Shown here: in pieces, positions 1 through 5,633 of the stretch
Layout: each line of letters starts with the position of its first letter
Numbering within the stretch: the first letter of the stretch is position 1
Origin: Tannerella sp.
GTDB taxonomy: Bacteria; Bacteroidota; Bacteroidia; Bacteroidales; Tannerellaceae
Length of the DNA stretch: 7,613 bases
Direction: 5' to 3'
NCBI GenBank assembly: GCA_031269635.1
Contig: JAISYY010000387.1
Coordinates: 1-7,613 of the forward strand
The notes under the pieces: model-generated
The model's database searches: none
What the model was told of the DNA's origin: nothing
The model's input: the letters and a program-made list of their open reading frames with translations, nothing else
Program-made: the position numbers and the translations under genes

Positions 1-198
1 GGAGCATTTCTACAAGGACGGCCTCCGTTTTTATTCGGTAACATACAGCGGCAGCGACAGAAAAGCGGATTCATGTATGACTTGAAAAGAATATACGATG
101 CAAACAGAAATCTCGTAAAAACAATAAAAGACATGCCGGGATTGTCCAGTAACTATCGGGCCGAACATTCTTACCTGATACGCAGACACGAATATTAG
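1..198 (+). CDS. 3' end of an unidentified gene, possibly frameshifted
   Basis: Frame 1 is open from the left edge to a TAG at 196-198, giving about 65 residues and ending in the residues SYLIRRHEY. I do not recognise the family. The first third of this frame has untypical codons (CTA, CGG, CGA). Frame 2, open from base 2 to a TGA at 83-85, has codons more like the neighbouring genes and reads EHFYKDGLRFYSVTYSGSDR. From about base 66 onward frame 1 looks the better coding frame. One possible reading is therefore a single gene whose frame changes near the A4 run at 61-64, where one more A would join the two halves. This could be a real frameshift, a sequence error, or simply a wrong choice of frame at the window edge. 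The gene precedes the flavoprotein on the same strand, 85 nt away, and the two are probably separate transcripts. Confidence 0.35.
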   Translation, partial: GAFLQGRPPFLFGNIQRQRQKSGFMYDLKRIYDANRNLVKTIKDMPGLSSNYRAEHSYLIRRHEY

Positions 199-205
199 GC
201 ATTAA

Positions 206-223
206 CGGCGTCCGGCCACGCCG
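206..223 (+). terminator. GC-rich hairpin after the upstream gene, weak terminator candidate
   Basis: CGGCGT (206-211) and ACGCCG (218-223) form a perfect 6-bp stem with a 6-nt loop, starting 8 nt after the TAG that closes the upstream gene. The bases that follow (GATTTC) contain only a short T run, so this is not a convincing intrinsic terminator. Its position just after a stop codon and before a promoter is the main argument for it. Confidence 0.22.
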
Positions 224-225
224 GA

Positions 226-259
226 TTTCAGGTATTTCACTATATTTTCCGTAATTTTG
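226..259 (+). promoter_or_regulatory. Bacteroidota-type promoter of the flavoprotein gene
   Basis: TAATTTTG at 252-259 is a perfect match to the Bacteroidota -7 consensus TAnnTTTG. The -33 side is poor: the nearest candidate is TTTC at 226-229, with a 22-nt gap instead of about 19. Transcription would start near 265, giving a leader of about 19 nt before the ATG at 284. This argues against the in-frame TTG at 257, which lies inside the -7 box. Confidence 0.45.
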
Positions 260-283
260 TCCCGTAATATAATTTTAAATGTA

Positions 284-1450
284 ATGTACGATGTCATCAT
301 TATAGGCGCCGGTGCATCCGGGCTTATGGCAGCAATAGAGGCGGCAAAAAGAGGGCGCAGGACGCTAATCATCGACCATGCGAAAAGGGTGGGGAGAAAG
401 TTGCTTGTATCGGGCGGCGGGAAGTGTAACGTTACGAACACACACATTTCCGCCTCCGACTATTTCGGTGCGGATAATTCTTTTTGCAGATATGCGCTTA
501 AACAGTTCACAACCGACTCCATACTCCGCCTGTTGTATCAAGCCGGTATAGAAACCGAAGAACGGGATCACGGGCGTATTTTCTGTAAAAAAGGTGCGGA
601 CGAAATCGTTTCGTATCTGCTTCATGCGTCAGAGAGCGGCGGCGTTCATTTTTCGTTAAACACGGAAGTGCCGGAAGTGTCGCATACGACACATTTCCGG
701 GTAAAATGCGAAAGTGGAGCGCTGTATGAATCGCAGCGCCTGCTCGTAGCGACAGGCGGACTTGCATGGCCGCAAATCGGTGCGACAAATTTCGGTTACA
801 GGATAGCCCGGCAATTCGGCCATAAAGTCACGCCCCTGAAACCGGCCCTTACCGGCTTCATCCTTCCGCAAGATTCCCCGCTCCTGAACCAGCAAGGCAT
901 CAGCCTTGACGTACAGATTCAGATAAAAGGAAAAAGCGCCGTAATAGAAGAACCTTTACTGTTCACGCACAAAGGAATGAGCGGGCCTTCCGTATTGCAG
1001 GTTTCCTGTTTCTGGGAGAAAGGCGACACGGTCACGATTAATTTCCTGCCGTCGGAAGATGTAATTTCGCAAATGCACGAACCCGGCAACGGTAAACTCT
1101 TTGTCAAAAATCTATTCATGCATTATATACCCGAAAGGCTTGTCAGAGCAATAATCCCCGACCATTTATCCGGACGCAAAGTGGCCGAACTCGGCAAAAA
1201 AGACCGCAACGCCATCGCCGGATACATCCATTCATTCCCTGTCTGTCCCGATTCCGTCGAAGGTTTTTCAAAGGCGGAAGCCACACTCGGCGGCGTCTGC
1301 ACCGGTGAAATCAATCCCGAAAGCATGGAAAGCCTGCTGTTAGAAGGACTTTTCTTCAGTGGCGAAGTAATTGACGTAACCGGCAGGTTAGGTGGCTATA
1401 ATATCCACTGGGCATTCGCCTCCGGGCACATTGCCGGGCAACATCTTTGA
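284..1450 (+). CDS. BaiN/HI0933-family FAD-dependent oxidoreductase
   Basis: This 388-residue protein matches the HI0933/YhiN/BaiN flavoprotein family in length and motifs. The N-terminus MYDVIIIGAGASG carries the Rossmann GxGxxG motif (G8, G10, G13) that binds the FAD ADP moiety, and D31 follows at the end of the second strand. The family block VGRKLLVSGGGKCNVTN lies at 36-52, ATGG and GATNFGY blocks follow mid-protein, and the C-terminal GRLGGYNIHWAFASGH is the second FAD-contacting block. The family is cytosolic; some members reduce bile-acid intermediates, but most have no known substrate, and the sequence does not decide it. The start is ATG 284, since an upstream TTG would add nine unlikely residues and lies in the promoter. 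The 3' end overlaps cutC by 63 nt on the opposite strand, so the conserved C-terminal FAD motif is also antisense to the end of cutC. Family assignment is firm, substrate unknown. Confidence 0.93.
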   Translation: MYDVIIIGAGASGLMAAIEAAKRGRRTLIIDHAKRVGRKLLVSGGGKCNVTNTHISASDYFGADNSFCRYALKQFTTDSILRLLYQAGIETEERDHGRIFCKKGADEIVSYLLHASESGGVHFSLNTEVPEVSHTTHFRVKCESGALYESQRLLVATGGLAWPQIGATNFGYRIARQFGHKVTPLKPALTGFILPQDSPLLNQQGISLDVQIQIKGKSAVIEEPLLFTHKGMSGPSVLQVSCFWEKGDTVTINFLPSEDVISQMHEPGNGKLFVKNLFMHYIPERLVRAIIPDHLSGRKVAELGKKDRNAIAGYIHSFPVCPDSVEGFSKAEATLGGVCTGEINPESMESLLLEGLFFSGEVIDVTGRLGGYNIHWAFASGHIAGQHL

Positions 1451-2176
1451 GAACGCCGTCACTTTTTTGCGGTCGGTTTGTACGGTTTCAAATTCCGATG
1501 TGACGGCGCTGCTCCCCATGGGAACATTTTCATTACGGTATTCCATACCGCTATGCATCACGCTCCGCGCCGATGTATGAAACTCTTTTGCGCCCGTTTC
1601 CACTTCTATGCGGTCAATATTATCTTCGCGCACGCCACAGCCCGGCATTATGACAATACGCCTGCCTGCACGTTGCACAAGTTCTCTGATCAGCGGTATT
1701 CCACGTACCGCATCCGGTTGCTGTCCCGACGTAAGGATACGGTCGCATCCCAGTTCTATCAGTTGTTCAAGCGCGACAAAGGGATTGCGGCAGACATCAA
1801 AAGCGCGATGGCACGTCACCGACAAAGGTCTTGCGGCATCCATCAAACGGCGCATCAACGGCACGTCAATATCGCCCTGTTTCGTCAGGCATCCGAACAC
1901 CACGCCATGAACCTCCAGCCGTTTTGCCATTTCAATATCATACAACATCGACTGCACCTCCGCCTGCATATAAAGAAAATCACCCCCGCGCGGACGTATA
2001 ATCACGTTTATATCAATACCCAACGTCAGCGCCTGCGCCGTAAGTATCTCGCCATAACTCGGCGTAGTACCCCCTTCCGGTATTCCCGCACACAATTCAA
2101 CCCTGCGTGCGCCACCGGCTTCCGCCTCGACGCAACTCTGCGCCGAATTTGCACATATTTCAATAATTCTTCCCAT
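1388..2176 (-). CDS. cutC: CutC family protein (copper homeostasis)
   Basis: This 262-residue TIM-barrel protein aligns along its length with E. coli CutC (about 248 aa). Visible family blocks are RVELCAGIPEGGTTPS (25-40), RPRGGDF (61-67), HRAFD (123-127), LTSGQ (148-152), GCGVREDNI (179-187) and EFHTSAR (198-204). CutC proteins are cytosolic and linked to copper tolerance, but the biochemical activity is unsettled. The usual C-terminus aligns near residue 248. The extra residues, with much of the last helix, come from sequence antisense to the flavoprotein gene, so this C-terminal tail is probably lineage-specific. The gene is monocistronic in this view, with its own promoter at 2299-2329 and a leader of about 117 nt. 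No terminator is visible between it and the converging flavoprotein gene. The start MGRIIEICANS matches the family N-terminus. Confidence 0.93.
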   Translation of the reverse strand: MGRIIEICANSAQSCVEAEAGGARRVELCAGIPEGGTTPSYGEILTAQALTLGIDINVIIRPRGGDFLYMQAEVQSMLYDIEMAKRLEVHGVVFGCLTKQGDIDVPLMRRLMDAARPLSVTCHRAFDVCRNPFVALEQLIELGCDRILTSGQQPDAVRGIPLIRELVQRAGRRIVIMPGCGVREDNIDRIEVETGAKEFHTSARSVMHSGMEYRNENVPMGSSAVTSEFETVQTDRKKVTAFSKMLPGNVPGGECPVDIIAT

Positions 2177-2296
2177 TCAAAATCCGTTATTTCCAGTTTC
2201 AAAATACGGCGGTTTTAAGTCCGTCGGCTTCCGGCTGCCCGAACTTTAGCCGAAGCATAACCCGCCCGCCTTTGCAGTCTGCTTTTAAAAGCCGCC
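2177..2296 (-). promoter_or_regulatory. Structured 5' leader of cutC with a possible 19-codon upstream ORF
   Basis: The promoter at 2299-2329 implies a 5' untranslated region of about 117 nt, much longer than the roughly 20-nt leaders of the other promoters here. It contains a perfect 12-bp palindrome GCTTTTAAAAGC at 2281-2292, right at the predicted transcript start. Bases 2227-2236 pair with 2248-2256 in a 9-bp stem with one bulged base. GGCGGTTTTAAG (2208-2219) can also pair with 2282-2296, closing the leader. A small ORF on the minus strand, 2258 to 2199, encodes MLRLKFGQPEADGLKTAVF and stops 22 nt before cutC. I recognise no known riboswitch consensus, and whether the leader regulates anything is inference. 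Confidence 0.35.
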
Positions 2297-2298
2297 TG

Positions 2299-2329
2299 CA
2301 AATATAGCGCATGTCAGGAACAATACAAA
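2299..2329 (-). promoter_or_regulatory. Bacteroidota-type promoter of cutC
   Basis: Read on the minus strand, TTTG (2329-2326), a 19-nt spacer and TATATTTG (2306-2299) fit the Bacteroidota -33/-7 consensus exactly. Transcription would start near 2293. The surrounding bases resemble the ABC-F promoter at 7287-7317 well beyond the consensus: both have TTTTGTATTG, nine variable bases, then TGCrCTATmTTTGCA. Confidence 0.7.
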
Positions 2330-2373
2330 ATCAGATACTGCGACAATCTGGAAAGAATATTACTGATGGTTTT

Positions 2374-2404
2374 TTTGCCGGTATCAAATTATTCCGTATT
2401 TTTA
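2374..2404 (+). promoter_or_regulatory. Bacteroidota-type promoter of the four-gene operon
   Basis: TTTG at 2374-2377, a 19-nt spacer and TATTTTTA at 2397-2404 match the consensus except for the last base of the -7 box. Transcription would start near 2410, leaving a leader of about 23 nt before ATG 2433. AGGA at 2417-2420 and TAGGA just before the start codon are possible ribosome contacts. The cutC promoter lies back-to-back, with 44 nt between the two -33 boxes. Confidence 0.6.
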
Positions 2405-2432
2405 CGGCCCGAAAATAGGAAATAATATAGGA

Positions 2433-3143
2433 ATGAAATATGCGATCATTGCAGCAGGTGATGGTTCACGTCTTGTGAACGAAGGCGTTATCACGCCCAA
2501 GCCATTAGTCCGCCTTAACGGCGAACCGATGATAGACCGTCTTATCAGGATTTTCCTTGCGAACGAAGCGGAATCCATAAGCGTCATTGTAAACTCCGGG
2601 ATGCAGGAGGTGTACGAACATCTCTGCCGGCTCCGCCTGCCCGTCCCGTTGCACATCATACGGGAAAGCACGCCAAGTTCGATGCACAGCCTGTATGAAC
2701 TGTCGCCTACACTTGGTAACGGGCGGTTTTGCCTTACAACCGTAGATACGATATTCCGCGAAGACGAGTTCGCACAATATATCCGGGCTTTCAAACAGGC
2801 CGATACGGACGGGCTAATGGCTGTCACGGATTATGTTGACGACGAGAAGCCGCTTTATGTGGAAACAGACCGGCAACTGTCGGTACACGGTTTCCGTGAT
2901 GATGACTATACCGGTTCGCACTACGTATCAGGGGGTATATATGGACTTAACGGCAAGTGTATCCCGGTACTGAAAGCCTGCGTAGAGGCCGGGATGTCAA
3001 GGCTGCGCAATTACCAGCGGCAGCTCATAAAAAACGGTTTAAAACTTAACGCTTGGCCGTTTTCAAAAATAATCGACCTTGACCGTCCGGATGATATCCG
3101 CAAAGCCGAACAGTTTCTTGAATCAATGACTGATGACAAATAA
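2433..3143 (+). CDS. Nucleotidyltransferase (NTP-transferase fold), probably activating a phospho-head-group
   Basis: This 236-residue protein has the N-terminal signature of sugar-phosphate and choline-phosphate nucleotidyltransferases: AIIAAGDGSRL at residues 4-14 binds the nucleotide, and TPKPL at 21-25 supplies the catalytic Lys (K23). VDT at 104-106 fits the metal-binding Asp (D105), SGGIYGL at 166-172 the substrate loop, and IDLDRPDD at 214-221 the second metal-ligand region. The length fits single-domain cytidylyl- or uridylyltransferases. The reaction is expected to be NTP + X-phosphate to NDP-X + pyrophosphate in the cytosol. Neither base nor X can be read from sequence, but the CDP-alcohol phosphatidyltransferase downstream favours CTP and an alcohol or polyol phosphate. 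It is the first gene of the operon, 16 nt before the ATP-grasp gene. Alternatives are a sugar-nucleotide enzyme for capsule or lipopolysaccharide, although no glycosyltransferase lies nearby. Confidence 0.87.
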   Translation: MKYAIIAAGDGSRLVNEGVITPKPLVRLNGEPMIDRLIRIFLANEAESISVIVNSGMQEVYEHLCRLRLPVPLHIIRESTPSSMHSLYELSPTLGNGRFCLTTVDTIFREDEFAQYIRAFKQADTDGLMAVTDYVDDEKPLYVETDRQLSVHGFRDDDYTGSHYVSGGIYGLNGKCIPVLKACVEAGMSRLRNYQRQLIKNGLKLNAWPFSKIIDLDRPDDIRKAEQFLESMTDDK

Positions 3144-3159
3144 AAATTAAAAAGAAAAA

Positions 3160-4020
3160 ATGACACGAAAAACTTTTACCGGCATCCGGCGCACGCCTGT
3201 TTTTTCGCCTAACCATGTAGGGAATGATTCCGCCATATTCACAGGTACGGCAGATTATCTTTGCGAAAAAGGGTACGAAGTGATTATTTATACGGAAGAC
3301 TATTTCCTTACGGTGCGGGAAAACCCGGAACGCGTATTCACCATGCTGCGTGATCGGGACGCCATACGCCGCCTCCAACAATGGGAAAACGAAGGATGCC
3401 GGTCGGTCAATTCCGCATACGGGATAGAAAACTGCGGACGTGAACGCATGACAAGATTGCTGATTGAAAATAACATTCCATACCCTGACAGCATCGTTGT
3501 TAATACCGGCGACAATGTCGTCGCATTACTCAAAGAACGCAAATATACTTCGTGCTGGCTTAAACGCGGAGATTTCCATGCCATCCACCGTGAAGACGTC
3601 ACATACGCGCGACATCCCGAAGAAGTACAGGAAATGTTAGCCGAATACGCATTGCGCGATATAAAACGGGTGGTCATAAACGAGCATATCGAGGGCGATC
3701 TGATAAAGTTCTACGGTATCGCCGGTTCTTCTTTTTTCTATTGGTTTTATCCTTTCGAAGACAGCCACAGTAAATTCGGATTTGAAAAGATAAACGGGAA
3801 AGCTCATGGCATCCCTTTCCGCGAAGACGAACTTCGTGACATTTGCCTGAAAGCGGCCGAAGTATTACAGTTAACCGTTTACGGCGGGGACTGTATCGTC
3901 TCGCCCGACGGCGCCATACGCATAATAGACTTCAACGACTGGCCGTCGTTCGCTCCATGCCGCAGGGAAGCGATACCGGCTATCGGTGACAGAATCGCGA
4001 AGGAACTGTCGGGGACTTAA
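3160..4020 (+). CDS. Small ATP-grasp ligase-like protein, substrate unknown
   Basis: This 286-residue protein shows the order of an ATP-grasp enzyme. An N-terminal pre-ATP-grasp domain (about 10-90) contains FSPNHVGND. GRERMTRLLIENNIPYPDS (93-111) resembles the strand-helix that opens the ATP-grasp fold. CWLKRGDFHA (132-141) holds a likely ATP-binding Lys (K135), VINEHIEGDL (172-181) is the hinge with acidic residues, and GGDCIVSPDGAIRIIDFNDW (242-261) carries the likely Mg2+ ligands D257 and N259. ATP-grasp enzymes join a carboxylate to an amine, thiol or hydroxyl through an acyl-phosphate. I do not recognise the subfamily, so the substrate is open. It has no signal peptide or membrane segment. 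It sits 16 nt after the nucleotidyltransferase and 34 nt before the membrane transferase, implying that it modifies the head group or a related intermediate. The start is preceded by an A-rich stretch typical of Bacteroidota. Confidence 0.78.
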   Translation: MTRKTFTGIRRTPVFSPNHVGNDSAIFTGTADYLCEKGYEVIIYTEDYFLTVRENPERVFTMLRDRDAIRRLQQWENEGCRSVNSAYGIENCGRERMTRLLIENNIPYPDSIVVNTGDNVVALLKERKYTSCWLKRGDFHAIHREDVTYARHPEEVQEMLAEYALRDIKRVVINEHIEGDLIKFYGIAGSSFFYWFYPFEDSHSKFGFEKINGKAHGIPFREDELRDICLKAAEVLQLTVYGGDCIVSPDGAIRIIDFNDWPSFAPCRREAIPAIGDRIAKELSGT

Positions 4021-4054
4021 GAATTATCGTTTAACGCTCAACTTTCAACTAACA

Positions 4055-4969
4055 ATGAAACTCTCGACGCCGTCATTACAGGACACGCTTAAATCACAGG
4101 AAACGGAAGAATGGTTTGACCTCATTTTTTACCGTCCGGCAGGATATCGCTGGGCGCTGTTCTTCAAGAAAAGAAACGTCAGCCCGAACACGGTTACCAT
4201 ACTGTCCATCCTATTAGGCGCAGCATCGGGCGTTATGTTTTATTTTGCCGATCTGTGGCTGAATGTGATTGGAATGATCCTCCTGATATGGGCGAACACT
4301 TACGACAGCGCGGACGGGCAACTGGCACGCATGACGGGACGATACTCGCGCACAGGCCGCATACTCGACGGCGCCGCAGGCGATTTTTGGTTCGTATCCA
4401 TCTATGCGGGAATATGTTTGCGGATCTTCCCTGCATGGGGTTTCTGGATCTGGTTACTGGCTGCCGTCACCGGATATTTCCACAGCAGACAGGCGGCTAT
4501 GGCCGATTATTTACGCAATTTCCACTTGCTGTTTGTTAAGGGGAAAAAGGGAAGCGAATTTGATGATTACAGCATCCTCGCAGAACGCTTAAATTCGATT
4601 ACATGGAAAAATAATTGTATCGAAAAATTCTACTTAACCTTTTATGCTTCATATACAAAAAGCCAGGAAGACCGGACGCCGGAACTGCAGAAGTTAAAGG
4701 CTGTTATGAAAGAACGATTCGGCGACAACGATATACCGGCCTGTTTCGGTGAAGAATTTCGCCTGCAGAGCCGGCCGATGATGAAATATACGAACATACT
4801 GTCGTTCAACACTCGTTCGTTCGCATTGTTCATATCCCTTTTTGCCGGCCTGCCCTGGATATATTTTATCTTTGAACTGACGGTTTTGAATATCTTGCTT
4901 ATATACATGCTGCATAAATATGAAAACATCTGCAAAAGGTTTAATCTTCGACTACGGGGGGACGATTGA
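4055..4969 (+). CDS. CDP-alcohol phosphatidyltransferase family membrane protein
   Basis: The family motif begins with D84, D87-G88 and A91-R92 and continues with G101, D105 and D110, preceded by the typical NVSPNTVT block (41-48). Enzymes of this family replace CMP in a CDP-alcohol with another alcohol at the membrane, making for example phosphatidylglycerol- or inositol-phosphate. Hydrophobic stretches near 45-65, 68-83, 111-140 and 255-287 suggest about five or six membrane passes. Between 141 and 254 lies a largely polar, charged insert that shorter members such as PgsA lack, which helps explain the 304-residue length. The canonical last step of the motif is D-x3-D, but here D105-GAAG-D110 has four residues between. 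ATG 4055 is chosen over an in-frame start at 3986, because the longer form would overlap the ATP-grasp gene by 35 nt and add a polar tail with no family resemblance. Its last 50 nt overlap the HAD gene. Confidence 0.88.
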   Translation: MKLSTPSLQDTLKSQETEEWFDLIFYRPAGYRWALFFKKRNVSPNTVTILSILLGAASGVMFYFADLWLNVIGMILLIWANTYDSADGQLARMTGRYSRTGRILDGAAGDFWFVSIYAGICLRIFPAWGFWIWLLAAVTGYFHSRQAAMADYLRNFHLLFVKGKKGSEFDDYSILAERLNSITWKNNCIEKFYLTFYASYTKSQEDRTPELQKLKAVMKERFGDNDIPACFGEEFRLQSRPMMKYTNILSFNTRSFALFISLFAGLPWIYFIFELTVLNILLIYMLHKYENICKRFNLRLRGDD

Positions 4970-5609
4970 CACAAACGGGGTACACTGGGGCGAAGTCATC
5001 CTGAAGGCTTACAGGCATTTTGACGTACCCGTAACGCGCGAAAAATTCCGTGAAGCGTACGTACAGGTCGAACGCACGCTGGGAAGCCGGGCTGTAATAC
5101 GTCCGGCTCATACCTTCAGGGATGTACTGCACGTGAAACTAAAACTCCAGTTCGAAGCCCTGAACATAAATGATGCATCTTTGGCGGAAAAAATTGCGGA
5201 TGCCTGCTATGCGGACGCCGGGCAGACGATATATATGGCCTCGAACGTATTAGACCGCCTGACAAAACGCTATCCGGCCGTTCTTGTGTCGAATTTCTAC
5301 GGAAACCTGCGAACCGTACTGGACGAATTTCGTATCAGCCGTTACTTTAAACACGTGATCGAATCGGCCGAAACCGGGATACGGAAACCGGATCCGGCTA
5401 TTTACTCGCTGGGAATAAAAGCCCTCGGCGTGCGTCCCGAAGAGGCAGTCGTTATCGGAGATTCTTACAAGAATGATATTTATCCCGCCTGCACACTCGG
5501 TTGTCCGTCAATATGGCTGAAAGGCAAAGGGTGGGACGACAAGTACGAAGCCACCGAACATCCCTGTATAATAAATGATTTTACGGAATTGCAGGAACTG
5601 TTGCTATAA
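4920..5609 (+). CDS. HAD-superfamily hydrolase-like protein with atypical motif I
   Basis: This 229-residue protein has all four HAD motifs. Motif I is FDYGGTID with nucleophile D11, motif II is VSN (S124), motif III is the Lys of RKPDP (K156), and motif IV is GDSYKND with D181 and D186 for Mg2+. A helical cap fits residues 18-105. The unusual point is position 13: phosphatases have DxD there, with the second Asp as acid/base, but this protein has Gly. HAD members lacking that Asp include dehalogenases and phosphonoacetaldehyde hydrolase, so a plain phosphatase role should not be assumed. The first Met is the only start before D11, so the 50-nt overlap with the preceding gene is real and suggests translational coupling. 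It closes the operon, and its stop lies 24 nt from the end of the converging ABC-F gene. Its role, perhaps on a phosphorylated product of the transferase, is inferred only from context. Confidence 0.88.
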   Translation: MKTSAKGLIFDYGGTIDTNGVHWGEVILKAYRHFDVPVTREKFREAYVQVERTLGSRAVIRPAHTFRDVLHVKLKLQFEALNINDASLAEKIADACYADAGQTIYMASNVLDRLTKRYPAVLVSNFYGNLRTVLDEFRISRYFKHVIESAETGIRKPDPAIYSLGIKALGVRPEEAVVIGDSYKNDIYPACTLGCPSIWLKGKGWDDKYEATEHPCIINDFTELQELLL

Positions 5610-5633
5610 CGGCACGCTTTAAGAGATGAAGAA

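Noticed and set aside
257..283. TTG start nine codons upstream for the flavoprotein
   Set aside because: It sits inside the -7 box, and the family normally begins a few residues before the GxGxxG motif, as with ATG 284.
1478..2218. 246-codon open frame on the plus strand
   Set aside because: It is antisense to cutC, which has clear family motifs. The predicted protein is rich in His, Arg and Tyr with no recognisable fold.
3986..4054. Upstream start for the CDP-alcohol transferase
   Set aside because: It would overlap the ATP-grasp gene by 35 nt and add 23 residues with no family resemblance; ATG 4055 fits the intergenic spacing.
4956..4961. Programmed frameshift fusing the transferase and HAD proteins
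   Set aside because: A +1 shift would be needed, no stimulator structure is evident, and the HAD gene has its own ATG. Kept only as a low-interest note.
2433..5609. Phosphonate biosynthesis or degradation cluster
   Set aside because: A nucleotidyltransferase with a CDP-alcohol transferase can occur in phosphonate clusters, but no PEP mutase or phosphonopyruvate decarboxylase is present, and the HAD protein lacks the DxAGT motif of phosphonoacetaldehyde hydrolase.
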